From: Scatosoma sp045650185
GTDB lineage: Bacteria > Bacillota > Clostridia > Christensenellales > Borkfalkiaceae
Direction: 5' to 3'
Assembly (NCBI GenBank): GCA_045650185.1
Contig: JAZRQY010000020.1
Location: 3,914 to 67,913, forward strand
DNA: 64,000 nt
Under the pieces are notes generated by a model that did no database searches, was not told the DNA's origin, and saw only the letters and a list, made by a program, of their open reading frames with translations. This document shows positions 49,169 through 57,682 of the stretch, one piece after another (the stretch's first letter is position 1; the number at the start of each line of letters is the position of its first letter). Both the position numbers and the translations under genes were made by a program.

Positions 49169-49192
49169 CGGCGGTGAAAAACCGCCGTTTTT
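49169..49192 (+). terminator. Terminator after ddl
   Basis: CGGCGGT pairs with ACCGCCG around GAAAA and is followed by five T residues. Confidence 0.8.
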
Positions 49193-49226
49193 CTTTGAAA
49201 ATATATTTTCAAACGGTCAAATCTTA

Positions 49227-49255
49227 TTGATTTTTTGCGTTTTGTTTGTTATAAT
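49227..49255 (+). promoter_or_regulatory. Promoter of obg
   Basis: TTGATT at 49227-49232 and TATAAT at 49250-49255 are 17 bases apart. Confidence 0.7.
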
Positions 49256-49312
49256 AAGGGGGAAAATGGACAAGTATGCCCATGTCGGGCGTGCGAAAGA
49301 GGAGGATTGCAT

Positions 49313-50593
49313 ATGGCAATTGCAGAATTTACCGATAAAGTGCGAATTACCATCAAAGCCGGCGACGGTGGCGACGGAATGAATTCGTTTAAAGCATTCA
49401 AGGGCAAGCCTGCTTGCGGCCCGGACGGTGGCGACGGTGGCAAAGGCGGCGACGTGTACTTCGTCGGCGACAAAAATATGACCGACCTGTTTTCCTTCCG
49501 TTTCACCTCGAAGTATTTTGCAGGGAACGGTGAAATGGGCGGCTCGAATAAGTGCTACGGCAAGGGTGGCGCCAACGTGTATATCAAAGTGCCTTTGGGG
49601 ACTCTCGTCCGCGATATGGAAACGGGCAGACTCATCTGCGACGTCTTCTTCGACGGTCAAGAAGTGCTGGTGGCGCGCGGCGGCAACGGCGGCAAAGGGA
49701 ACGTAAAATTCACCACCGCAAGAAGACACGCCCCCAACTTTGCGCAGAAGGGTGAGAAGGTGAAACCGCACGTCGTGATTTTGGAAATGAAAGTGATTGC
49801 AGACGTCGGTTTCGTAGGTTTCCCGAACGTGGGTAAGAGTACGCTACTCTCCAAGATTTCTGCGGCAAGACCGAAGATTGCAAACTACCACTTCACCACC
49901 CTTTCCCCGAATTTGGGGGTTGTTCGCTACTACGAAAAATCGTTTGTGGCGGCAGACATTCCCGGGCTCATTGAGGGCGCGGCGCAGGGCGCAGGCTTAG
50001 GGCACGAGTTCCTTCGTCACATTGAAAGAACCCGTATGCTTTGCCATGTCGTTGATATTTCTGGCTGTGAGGAGCGTGATCCCATCGAAGATTTCAAGAA
50101 GATCAATGTCGAGCTGAAGGAATACAGCGAGGTGCTTGCCAAGTTGCCGCAGATTATCGTCTGCAATAAGTGCGACGTTTACGGCGCAGAGGAGAACTTG
50201 AAGGCGTTCAAGAAAAAGTACGGCAGAAAGTATAAGATTTTCCCCATCACGGCGTTGACGGGCGAGGGCACGAGGGAGCTCATCGAAGGCATTTTCTCGG
50301 TGCTTGAAACCTTGCCTCCCGTTGAGCCTATCGAGCCGGACGAAGTATTCGAATATGCGGCAAACGACAATCTGAACTTCGAGATTTACCGTGACGAAGA
50401 CGGCGTGTATGTTGTCGAGGGCGGGTTGGTAGATATGCTCTGCAGAAACGTAGCCCTGAACAATCCCGACTCCATGCAGTATTTCCAGAAGGTTTTGCGC
50501 CTGCGTGGCGTCATTAAGGCGCTGTCGAAAATGGGTTGCCAAGAGGGCGATACCGTTTCGATTGGCGACGTAGAATTTGACTTTGTATTATAA
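49313..50593 (+). CDS. obg: Ribosome-associated GTPase Obg/CgtA
   Basis: A 426-residue GTPase involved in 50S assembly and, in Firmicutes, stress and sporulation control. The glycine-rich Obg domain (about 1-155, many GGDGG and GGNGGKGN turns), the G domain (GFPNVGKST, DIPGLIEGA, NKCD) and a C-terminal OCT domain (from about residue 345) are all present. ATG at 49313 has GAGGAGG 6 bases upstream; an in-frame start at 49235 lies in the promoter. yhbY follows. Confidence 0.95.
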   Translation: MAIAEFTDKVRITIKAGDGGDGMNSFKAFKGKPACGPDGGDGGKGGDVYFVGDKNMTDLFSFRFTSKYFAGNGEMGGSNKCYGKGGANVYIKVPLGTLVRDMETGRLICDVFFDGQEVLVARGGNGGKGNVKFTTARRHAPNFAQKGEKVKPHVVILEMKVIADVGFVGFPNVGKSTLLSKISAARPKIANYHFTTLSPNLGVVRYYEKSFVAADIPGLIEGAAQGAGLGHEFLRHIERTRMLCHVVDISGCEERDPIEDFKKINVELKEYSEVLAKLPQIIVCNKCDVYGAEENLKAFKKKYGRKYKIFPITALTGEGTRELIEGIFSVLETLPPVEPIEPDEVFEYAANDNLNFEIYRDEDGVYVVEGGLVDMLCRNVALNNPDSMQYFQKVLRLRGVIKALSKMGCQEGDTVSIGDVEFDFVL

Positions 50594-50650
50594 TTAACCA
50601 AAACAATATGATCCGACCCAAGATTATATTGCTTTGATTAGGAGGAAAGA

Positions 50651-50959
50651 ATGATTACTAGAGATACGATTACCAGTAAACAGAGAAGTAAATTAAAGGG
50701 GATTGCCTCCACTTTGCCTGCGATTGCGCAAATTGGCAAGGGTGGAATCACCGAGAATATGGTAAAGTCCTTGGATGAGGCTTTAGAGGCGAGAGAGCTC
50801 ATAAAAATCAACGTTTTGCAAAACGCAGACGAAACCCCTTGGGATTTCGTAGAGAACCTTGCTGACCTCTTGGATGCCGTTCCCATAGCGGTTATCGGCA
50901 GAAAGGCGATTTTGTATCGTCGCTCGTCCAAAGAAAATTTTGCGCATATAGAGGTTTAA
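50651..50959 (+). CDS. yhbY: YhbY-family CRM RNA-binding protein
   Basis: A 102-residue CRM-domain protein that associates with pre-50S ribosomes. LKGIASTLPAIAQIGKGG, the GxxG-like element, LIKINVLQNADE and IGRKAILYRRS are characteristic. AGGAGGAAAG precedes the ATG. Its place after obg is common in Firmicutes. Confidence 0.93.
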   Translation: MITRDTITSKQRSKLKGIASTLPAIAQIGKGGITENMVKSLDEALEARELIKINVLQNADETPWDFVENLADLLDAVPIAVIGRKAILYRRSSKENFAHIEV

Positions 50960-51015
50960 AAACCGAAAAAAGGCTTTATATATAGTACGTAAAGCTTTTG
51001 AAAGAAGGTAGAATT

Positions 51016-51564
51016 ATGGCTGAAAAAGAAGTAATGACGGGTGAAACCGTGGAAGAAAAAGCGGAAAAGAAAAACAAAAAGGCTGCAAAACCCAACGCAA
51101 AGAACGAAGAGATGGAACGCTTGAAGGCGGAGCTTGCTACGGCGCAGGCAGAGGCGGAAGAGAGCAAGCGTAAATGGTATTCCGTATCTGCAGAATACGA
51201 AAACTATCGTCGCCGTACGACGGCGCAATCGGCGCAGAGATACGCTGATGGCAGAAACGACGTGGTGTCGGCTATTTTCCCGATTGGGGATAACTTGGCG
51301 CGTGCCCTGTCCGTGTGCTCGGATGAGAACACGAAGAAGGGCTTGGAGATGGTGCTTGCAAGCTTTTATAAGGTGTTAGAGGCAGAGGGCGTAGAGGAAA
51401 TCGATCCCCTCGGGCAACCCTTTGATGCAACCGTTGCCGAGGCGATTATGGCGATGCCTGCCGCAGAAGGCGAAGAAAGCGGTATCGTCAAGATGGTACA
51501 CGAAAAGGGGTACAAAAAGGGCGACAAAGTTCTTCGCTATGCGAAGGTGGTCGTTACGCAATAA
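51016..51564 (+). CDS. grpE: Nucleotide exchange factor GrpE
   Basis: A 182-residue exchange factor for DnaK. The acidic/Lys-rich start and coiled coil (about 30-85), then the wing domain with PIGDNLARAL, DPLGQPFDATVAEAIMAM and the terminal KVLRYAKVVV, are typical. ATG at 51016 with AAGGTA upstream is preferred to a TTG at 50998. Unlike the usual hrcA-grpE-dnaK-dnaJ run, hrcA is absent and an SDR gene plus repeat block lies before dnaK. I see no CIRCE element upstream. Confidence 0.93.
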   Translation: MAEKEVMTGETVEEKAEKKNKKAAKPNAKNEEMERLKAELATAQAEAEESKRKWYSVSAEYENYRRRTTAQSAQRYADGRNDVVSAIFPIGDNLARALSVCSDENTKKGLEMVLASFYKVLEAEGVEEIDPLGQPFDATVAEAIMAMPAAEGEESGIVKMVHEKGYKKGDKVLRYAKVVVTQ

Positions 51565-51612
51565 CGAAATTTTGCCGCTTGTGCGGCTAAAAAATAAAAA
51601 GGGGTAAACACT

Positions 51613-52374
51613 ATGATTTCTTTGAAGGATAAGGTCGTCATCATCACCGGTGGCGGTAGAGGCATTGGCTTTGGGCTTTCGACGGCGTTTGCAAAGGCTG
51701 GCGCAAAGCTTGTCATCACGGGCAGGACGGAATCGACTCTGCTTGCGGCGAAGGAAAAGTTAGAGGCGGCGCACGGCTGTGAAGTGCTTTGCGTAGCGGC
51801 AGACGGCGCAGACGAGGCGGCAATCCAGAACGTTATCGACAAGACGGTAGAACGCTTTGGCAGAATTGACGCGGTGGTAAACAACGCGCAGGCATCTGCA
51901 AGTGGTAAAATGCTCGTTCAGCACACGAAGGAAGATATCGACCTTGCTATCTATTCGGGTATTTACGCAACCTTCTTCTATATGCAAAAGGCGTACCCGT
52001 ACTTAAAGGAAACGAAGGGCGCGGTGGTCAATTTTGCTTCCGGCGCAGGCTTGTTTGGCAGAATTGCGCAGTCCTCGTATGCGGCGGCAAAGGAAGGGAT
52101 CCGTGGACTTTCTCGTGTTGCGGCAACCGAGTGGGCGCCCGACGGAGTGCGTGTAAACGTTATCTGTCCCTTAGCGATGACCGAAGGTCTGCAGAAGTTC
52201 AAGGAAGAATATCCCGAACGCTACGAACAGACGATTAAGGGCGTGCCCATGGGGCGTTTCGCTGATCCCGAACAGGACGTCGGTGGTCTTTGCGTGTTCC
52301 TCTGTTCCGACCTCGCAAGTTATATTACGGGTGAGACGATTACCCTGCAAGGCGGCAGCGGTCTTCGTCCATAA
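51613..52374 (+). CDS. Short-chain dehydrogenase/reductase
   Basis: A 253-residue classical SDR oxidoreductase. The dinucleotide motif is TGGGRGIGFGLSTAF, NNAQ takes the place of NNAG, the catalytic Ser is in NFASGAG and Tyr/Lys are in SSYAAAKEGI. The C-terminal PLAMTEG region is typical. NADP versus NAD and the substrate cannot be read. GGGG lies before the ATG. It shares the transcript with grpE and ends at the first copy of the 118-bp repeat, whose hairpin can terminate. Confidence 0.9.
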   Translation: MISLKDKVVIITGGGRGIGFGLSTAFAKAGAKLVITGRTESTLLAAKEKLEAAHGCEVLCVAADGADEAAIQNVIDKTVERFGRIDAVVNNAQASASGKMLVQHTKEDIDLAIYSGIYATFFYMQKAYPYLKETKGAVVNFASGAGLFGRIAQSSYAAAKEGIRGLSRVAATEWAPDGVRVNVICPLAMTEGLQKFKEEYPERYEQTIKGVPMGRFADPEQDVGGLCVFLCSDLASYITGETITLQGGSGLRP

Positions 52375-52386
52375 TTAAAACAAAGA

Positions 52387-52708
52387 ATACGCTGTGCAAT
52401 ACTTCGTTGCACGGCGTTTTTTCTTGGTCGTGTACGTCTATGTACACTCCCTGCGATAAAAGCCACCGCGCGCCTCGTCTTGCGTGCGTCTTGCTTTGTT
52501 TTTGGCTCGCGTACGGGTGGTACACTTCCTGCACAAAAATCCACCGCGCCTTGACTTGCTTGTATCTTGCTTTGTTTTTGCGCTGGGGTGATACGCTGTG
52601 CAATACTTCGTTGCACGGCGTTTTTTCTTGGTCGTGTACGTCTATGTACACTCCCTGCGATAAAAGCCACCGCGCGCCTCGTCTTGCGTGCGTCTTGCTT
52701 TGTTTTTG
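52387..52708. repeat. Perfect 118-bp direct repeat around a degenerate third unit
   Basis: Bases 52387-52504 are repeated without a mismatch at 52591-52708, 204 bases later. The 86 bases between them hold a shorter, diverged unit sharing GGTACACTTCCTGC, CCACCGCGCC and CTTGCTTTGTTTTTG. This makes up most of the 495-bp gap between the SDR gene and dnaK. No transposase or terminal inverted repeats are seen, and the frames open through it look like chance. Confidence 0.85.
52389..52422 (+). terminator. Terminator hairpin in the first repeat copy
   Basis: ACGCTGTGCAA pairs with TTGCACGGCGT (one wobble) around TACTTCG and runs into six T residues. The identical hairpin recurs at 52593-52626 in the second copy. 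Confidence 0.75.
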
Positions 52709-52792
52709 ACTGCTTGAGGAAAAAGAAAATATTTTAATATTTTTTAACATTTTTTTATTTTTTCTGTTTAGAGAATAAATTTGCGGGTTAGA

Positions 52793-52853
52793 TATAAACT
52801 GTAAGCAGGTGCTTACGAAAAAATTACGTAAATCAGGATGCCGCATTTGCGGC
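52793..52853 (+). promoter_or_regulatory. dnaK upstream region with operator-like palindrome
   Basis: A TATAAA at 52793-52798 (no convincing -35) is followed by GTAAGCA-GG-TGCTTAC at 52801-52816, a perfect 7-bp inverted repeat, and by a second hairpin GCCGCA-TT-TGCGGC at 52840-52853 against the GAAAGGAG ribosome site. The sequence is not a CIRCE element. Confidence 0.45.
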
Positions 52854-52869
52854 GAAAGGAGAAAATATT

Positions 52870-54666
52870 ATGGCAGGAAAAGTAATTGGTATTGACCTTG
52901 GTACGACTAACTCGTGCGTGGCGGTTATGGAAGGCGGCGAGCCCGTCGTTATCCCTAACGCAGAAGGCGCAAGAACGACCCCTTCGGTGGTTTCGTTCCA
53001 GAAAGACGGTTCCCGTACTGTCGGTCAGATTGCAAAGCGTCAGGCGGTGGCAAACCCCGACAAGACGGTGATTTCGATTAAAAGACACATGGGTTCGAAC
53101 TACAAGGTAGACGTCGACGGTAAGGGCTATACTCCGCAGGAAATCTCTGCAATGACCCTTGCAAAGTTGAAGGCGGACGCTGAGGCTTACCTTGGCCAAC
53201 CCGTAACGCAGGCGGTTATCACCTGCCCTGCATACTTCTCGGACAGCCAAAGACAGGCAACCAAGGACGCAGGTAAAATTGCAGGTCTTGAAGTATTGCG
53301 TATCATCAACGAGCCTACGGCGGCGGCGCTTGCGTACGGTCTTGATAAGGACAAGGGCGGCAAGGTCATGATTTACGACCTTGGCGGCGGTACGTTCGAC
53401 GTTTCCATTCTCGATATCTCCGACGGCGTGTTCGAGGTTAAGGCAACCAACGGCGACACGAAACTCGGCGGCGACGACTGGGATAACAAGATCATCGACT
53501 ACTGTCTTGCAGAATTCAAGAAGGAAACGGGTATCGACCTTTCCGGCGATAAGATGGCAATGCAGCGTTTGAAAGAGGCGGCTGAAAAGGCGAAAATCGA
53601 GCTTTCCGGTATGTCCTCTACGGTGGTTTCCTTGCCGTTCATTACCTTTGCGGCAGGCAACGTACCCCAGAACTTGGAAGTTAACATCACCAGAGAAAAA
53701 TTCGAAATGATGACCGCTGACCTCTTGGCAAGAACGGTAGAGCCTATGAAGGCGGCTATGCGTGACGCAAAGCTTACCTACAGCGACATCGACAAGGTTA
53801 TTTTGGTGGGCGGCTCCACCCGTATGCCTGCGGTAGTTGCAAAGGTACGCGAAGTGACCGGTAAGGAACCGTTCAAGGGCATCAACCCCGACGAATGCGT
53901 TGCAATCGGCGCGGCAATTCAGGGTGGCGTTTTGACGGGCGAAGTCAATGACGTATTGCTCCTCGACGTAACCCCTCTTTCCTTGGGTATCGAAACGCTG
54001 GGCGGCGTATTCACGAAAATCATCGAAAGAAACACGACTCTGCCTACGAAGAAGAGCCAAATCTTCTCCACGGCGGCAGATAATCAGACGGGCGTTTCTA
54101 TCCACGTATTGCAGGGTGAACGCGAATTCTGCGCAGACAACAAGACGCTTGGCAACTTCATGTTGACGGGCATTGCACCCGCTCCTCGTGGTATCCCTCA
54201 GATCGAGGTTACCTTCGACATCGACGCGAACGGTATCGTACACGTAACCGCGCAGGATAAGGGTACGGGCAAAACCACCGATATCACCATCACCTCCTCG
54301 ACCAACCTTTCCGAAGAAGAAATCGACAAGGCGGTTAAAGAGGCAGAACAGTTTGCCGAAGAGGACAAAAAGCGTAAGGAAAAGGTGGAAAACAAGAACA
54401 AGCTTGACAGCATGATCTTCTCCTGCGAACAGACGATGAAAGAGGCTGGCGACAAGCTGGACGAAAACGATAAGGCGACCTTGCAGGCGGCAATCGACGC
54501 GGCGAAGAAGGATCTCGAAAGCGGCGACGACGACAAAGTGAAGGCGGCTTATGACAAGCTGATGAACGACGTGCAGCCGGTATTCGCAAAGCTTTATCAG
54601 CAGAACGCAGGCGCGCAGGGTGGCCCTGACATGGGCGGCGCTGACGGCGGCGAATTCCATCAATAA
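52870..54666 (+). CDS. dnaK: Molecular chaperone DnaK (Hsp70)
   Basis: A 598-residue Hsp70 of the Gram-positive form. The actin-fold ATPase has IGIDLGTTNS, YDLGGGTFDVS and VGGSTRMPAV; the substrate-binding domain and lid follow, ending in a Gly/Asp-rich tail (GGPDMGGADGG). AAAGGAG lies 9 bases before the ATG. dnaJ follows after 85 bases. Nearly full-length antisense openness is a codon artefact. Confidence 0.97.
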   Translation: MAGKVIGIDLGTTNSCVAVMEGGEPVVIPNAEGARTTPSVVSFQKDGSRTVGQIAKRQAVANPDKTVISIKRHMGSNYKVDVDGKGYTPQEISAMTLAKLKADAEAYLGQPVTQAVITCPAYFSDSQRQATKDAGKIAGLEVLRIINEPTAAALAYGLDKDKGGKVMIYDLGGGTFDVSILDISDGVFEVKATNGDTKLGGDDWDNKIIDYCLAEFKKETGIDLSGDKMAMQRLKEAAEKAKIELSGMSSTVVSLPFITFAAGNVPQNLEVNITREKFEMMTADLLARTVEPMKAAMRDAKLTYSDIDKVILVGGSTRMPAVVAKVREVTGKEPFKGINPDECVAIGAAIQGGVLTGEVNDVLLLDVTPLSLGIETLGGVFTKIIERNTTLPTKKSQIFSTAADNQTGVSIHVLQGEREFCADNKTLGNFMLTGIAPAPRGIPQIEVTFDIDANGIVHVTAQDKGTGKTTDITITSSTNLSEEEIDKAVKEAEQFAEEDKKRKEKVENKNKLDSMIFSCEQTMKEAGDKLDENDKATLQAAIDAAKKDLESGDDDKVKAAYDKLMNDVQPVFAKLYQQNAGAQGGPDMGGADGGEFHQ

Positions 54667-54713
54667 TGCGTTGGGCCCGTACACGGGTGGCGCAAACGGA
54701 TAAAAAATACAAC

Positions 54714-54737
54714 GGGCTTGGCGATTTTGCCAAGCCC
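54714..54737 (+). promoter_or_regulatory. Hairpin between dnaK and dnaJ
   Basis: GGGCTTGGC and GCCAAGCCC form a perfect 9-bp stem with a GATTTT loop but no T-run, so it may stabilise or attenuate the transcript rather than end it. The dnaJ start follows 15 bases later. Confidence 0.4.
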
Positions 54738-54751
54738 GTATGGAGTATAAT

Positions 54752-55882
54752 ATGGCAGAAAAAAGAAACTATTACGAGGTGCTGGGTGTAGAGCGTGGCG
54801 CAAGCGCGGACGAGATTAAATCCGCGTATCGTAAGCTGGCGATGAAATACCACCCCGATAGAAATCAGGGCAGTGAAGAGGCGGCAGAAAAATTCAAGGA
54901 GATCAACGAGGCGAATGAAACCCTCTCCGATCCCGAAAAGCGCAAGCAGTACGACTTTGAGCTTGACCATCCCGGTATGGGCGGCGGTGGCGGCTTTGGT
55001 GGTTTCGGTGGCTTTGAGGGCGGTTTCTCCGATATTTTTGAAGGCATCTTCGGTGGCGGCTTTGGTGGCTTTGGCGGTGGCAGAACGCAACGACAGGCCG
55101 TTGGCGCAAAGGTGCAGGTAGAGATGCCACTCAGCTTTATGGATGCGGCGAAAGGCTGCAGAAAGACTTTCCGCTATAAGCACAACGTTGCCTGCGGTAC
55201 TTGTAACGGTACGGGCGCAAAGGGCGGTAAGGAATTTTCCACCTGCTCCCATTGTAATGGTACGGGTACAATCAAGACGGTGCGCAATACCGTGTTTGGT
55301 AGAACCATTCAGCAAGGTCCTTGTCCCGATTGCGGCGGTAAAGGTAAAATCATCAAAGAAAAATGTCCCGATTGCCGTGGCAGAGGGATTGTTGCCAAGG
55401 AAGAGGAATTGTCCATCAATATCCCTGCCGGCGCAGACACGGGCAGTTATATGCGCTTTGAAGGCAAGGGGCACGCGGTTGAAGGCGGTATTCCGGGCGA
55501 CTTGATTGTTTCCTTCCGTGTGGAGGAACACAAGCTGTTCACCCGTGAACAGTTCGACTTACACGTGGATTTGCCCATCTCCTTCTTGACTGCCTCTATG
55601 GGTGGCAAGGTCAAAGTGCCTACCCTCGACGACACCATCGAATATACCATTCCCGAAGGCACGCAAAGTGGTAAGATTTTCCGTGTCCGTGGCAAAGGTA
55701 TCAAGACTTCGCGTGGGACGGGGGATTTGTACTTACACGTGGTGGTGGAAGTGCCGAAGCTCTCTCGCGACCAAAAGAAGAAACTGGAAAAAGTCTTCGA
55801 CGACATCGGCTTGAAACAGCAAGACCAGATGAAACGCTACGCAGACAATATGGAAGCTTTATACGGCGAAAAGCCTTACTAA
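54752..55882 (+). CDS. dnaJ: Co-chaperone DnaJ (Hsp40)
   Basis: A 376-residue class I J-protein. The J domain (YYEVLGV at residue 8, HPDRNQ with the HPD triad), a Gly/Phe-rich segment (about 75-115) and four zinc-binding CxxCxGxG repeats (CGTCNGTG, CSHCNGTG, CPDCGGKG, CPDCRGRG) are all present, then the substrate-binding domain. ATG at 54752 has GGAG 7 bases upstream; the in-frame ATG at 54740 lies in the hairpin. A strong terminator follows. Confidence 0.96.
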   Translation: MAEKRNYYEVLGVERGASADEIKSAYRKLAMKYHPDRNQGSEEAAEKFKEINEANETLSDPEKRKQYDFELDHPGMGGGGGFGGFGGFEGGFSDIFEGIFGGGFGGFGGGRTQRQAVGAKVQVEMPLSFMDAAKGCRKTFRYKHNVACGTCNGTGAKGGKEFSTCSHCNGTGTIKTVRNTVFGRTIQQGPCPDCGGKGKIIKEKCPDCRGRGIVAKEEELSINIPAGADTGSYMRFEGKGHAVEGGIPGDLIVSFRVEEHKLFTREQFDLHVDLPISFLTASMGGKVKVPTLDDTIEYTIPEGTQSGKIFRVRGKGIKTSRGTGDLYLHVVVEVPKLSRDQKKKLEKVFDDIGLKQQDQMKRYADNMEALYGEKPY

Positions 55883-55888
55883 AAAAGA

Positions 55889-55914
55889 AACAGAGCTTAG
55901 GCTCTGTTTTTTTT
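55889..55914 (+). terminator. Terminator after dnaJ
   Basis: AACAGAGC and GCTCTGTT form the stem, followed by eight or so T residues. Confidence 0.88.
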
Positions 55915-55926
55915 GTAATGAAACGG

Positions 55927-55955
55927 TTGAAAAATACTTGTGGATATGCTATAAT
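55927..55955 (+). promoter_or_regulatory. Promoter of prmA
   Basis: TTGAAA at 55927-55932 and TATAAT at 55950-55955 are 17 bases apart, just after the dnaJ terminator. Confidence 0.72.
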
Positions 55956-55975
55956 AGCCTAAAAGAGGTGAAATT

Positions 55976-56929
55976 ATGAAATACGTAGAATTGACGGTAC
56001 ATACGACGACGGAGGCGAGTGAAATCCTTGCCGATATTATGTGGGGGTACACCGACTTTGGGGTGACCATTTGCGATAGGAACGATATCATCGCTCTGCA
56101 AAAGAGTAAGGACACGATGTACTGGGATTATATGGACGATAACTTGTCTGAGGACAAGCCCTCGGACGTGCTGGTGAAATGCTACGTCGAGGCGGATACG
56201 GCGGAGGAGGTCATTCGTTCAATCTTAAACGATATCAGTACGGCGAAGGAAAATTGTGGCGGCGCGTTGCCCTTCGGTACGCTGGAGGACACCAAGCGCA
56301 CGGTGGATGGCGACGATTGGATTGACGTTTGGAAAAAGCATTTCCGTCCCATTCACTTGGGGCGTATCGTGGTCGTGCCCGAATGGATTGACTATACGCC
56401 TGCTGAAGGGGAGTTGATTGTGCTTTTGGACAGCAATATGGCGTTCGGCACAGGGGAACACGAAACGACCTCGTCCGTCGTTGAACTGATGCAGGAATAC
56501 GTGCAGGAGGACTCCGTTTGTATTGATGTAGGCTGTGGTAGTGGTATCTTGGGGATTTCCGCCATCAAGCTTGGCGCAAAGAAAGCGTATCTTACCGATA
56601 TCGACGAGGTGGCGGTGCTTTCTGCTACCCACAACAGTAAGTTGAACAGCACGGACGATAAGACTGTGGTGGCACTTAGCAACCTTTTAGACGACACGGA
56701 TATCCAAGGCGACGTAATGATGGCGAATATCACGGGTGAGATTTTAGTGATGCTTGCGCCCTCGATTCCGAAGAACTTGAAAAAGGACGGCGTACTGCTT
56801 CTTAGCGGTATCATCGAAAATCGTTTGCAGATGGTCAAAGACGCTTATGCGGCGGTCGGTATGGAAGTTGTCAAAGAGAAGAGAAAGGGGGAATGGTTTG
56901 CCCTCGTATTAAAACATAAAAAGGATTAA
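55976..56929 (+). CDS. prmA: Ribosomal protein L11 methyltransferase
   Basis: A 317-residue class I methyltransferase that methylates L11. The N-terminal substrate domain is followed by the SAM fold with AFGTGEHETT, VIDVGCGSGILGI-type (CIDVGCGSGILGI) and NITGEIL (NPP-like). AGAGGTG precedes the ATG. rsmE starts on the next base, giving the common prmA-rsmE-mtaB order. Confidence 0.93.
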   Translation: MKYVELTVHTTTEASEILADIMWGYTDFGVTICDRNDIIALQKSKDTMYWDYMDDNLSEDKPSDVLVKCYVEADTAEEVIRSILNDISTAKENCGGALPFGTLEDTKRTVDGDDWIDVWKKHFRPIHLGRIVVVPEWIDYTPAEGELIVLLDSNMAFGTGEHETTSSVVELMQEYVQEDSVCIDVGCGSGILGISAIKLGAKKAYLTDIDEVAVLSATHNSKLNSTDDKTVVALSNLLDDTDIQGDVMMANITGEILVMLAPSIPKNLKKDGVLLLSGIIENRLQMVKDAYAAVGMEVVKEKRKGEWFALVLKHKKD

Positions 56930-57682
56930 GTGGCGGACATGTCTGCGTTAAAACGGTTTTTTGTAGAAAAAATTGAAGAACAAACTGTGCTTTGCGGCGA
57001 GGAATTCGAACACGCGAAGAACGTTTTGCGCCTTGGCGTAGGCGATGAGGTGATTCTGCTGGACAACAGCGGTGTGGAATACACCGCCGTGATTGCCGAG
57101 GCCTCGAAAAAGCAAATGCTATTAAACGTCATAGGCAAGGCGGTAGGCGACAAAGAGGCCGCCGTGGACGTTGCGCTTGTGTTCGGCTATTTGAAGAACG
57201 CCGACAAAAACGAGTTTATCGTACAGAAAGCGGTGGAGCTTGGCGTTAAAAAAATCGTGGCGTTCTCCTCTGAGTTTTCCTCGGCTTATATGAACGCCAA
57301 CAAGCTGGAACGCCTGAACAAGGTCAGCAGAGAGGCGGCGAAACAATGTATGCGCTCGGTTGCGCCTGTGGTAGAATATGAGGACACCTTGGAAGGGGCG
57401 TTGCGTTCGGTGGATGGATGTAAAAACAAGCTCTTCGCCTGCGAATTTGCAACGGAAAGCAAGGTGGAGCTTTCCACTCTCAGCGGCTCGACGGCGATTG
57501 TTATCGGTAGCGAAGGGGGCTTTTCACGCGCGGAAGAGGAGCTTGCGGCGGCGATGGGCTTTGCTTCCATCACGCTTGGGAAGCGTATCCTGCGCGCGGA
57601 AACGGCGGCGGTGGCGCTGACCTCGGTCGTGATGTTTTCGCTGGGTGAATTGGGTGAAAACAAGGGGGCAGGTACAAGGTGA
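56930..57682 (+). CDS. rsmE: 16S rRNA (uracil-1498-N3)-methyltransferase
   Basis: A 250-residue SPOUT methyltransferase that makes m3U1498 in 16S rRNA. The N-terminal PUA-like strand with HAKNVLRLGVGDEV and the knot motifs VIGSEGGFSRAEEE, LGKRILRAETA are clear. GTG at 56930 with AAAGGA upstream is preferred; ATG at 56939 is also possible. It overlaps mtaB by 4 bases. Confidence 0.92.
   Translation: MADMSALKRFFVEKIEEQTVLCGEEFEHAKNVLRLGVGDEVILLDNSGVEYTAVIAEASKKQMLLNVIGKAVGDKEAAVDVALVFGYLKNADKNEFIVQKAVELGVKKIVAFSSEFSSAYMNANKLERLNKVSREAAKQCMRSVAPVVEYEDTLEGALRSVDGCKNKLFACEFATESKVELSTLSGSTAIVIGSEGGFSRAEEELAAAMGFASITLGKRILRAETAAVALTSVVMFSLGELGENKGAGTR

Noticed and set aside
50960..51016. CIRCE element before grpE
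   Set aside because: No TTAGCACTC-N9-GAGTGCTAA or close variant in the gap.
52387..52708. Possible CRISPR array or insertion sequence in the repeat block
   Set aside because: Only two identical long copies with one diverged unit, no regular spacers, no transposase and no terminal inverted repeats.
52320..52846. Reverse-strand and forward frames through the repeat block that look like repeated peptides
   Set aside because: The repetition follows from the duplicated DNA; there is no ribosome site and the peptides are very basic and low in complexity.
52813..54684. 623-codon open frame antisense to dnaK
   Set aside because: Same codon-usage shadow; dnaK is unambiguous on the + strand.
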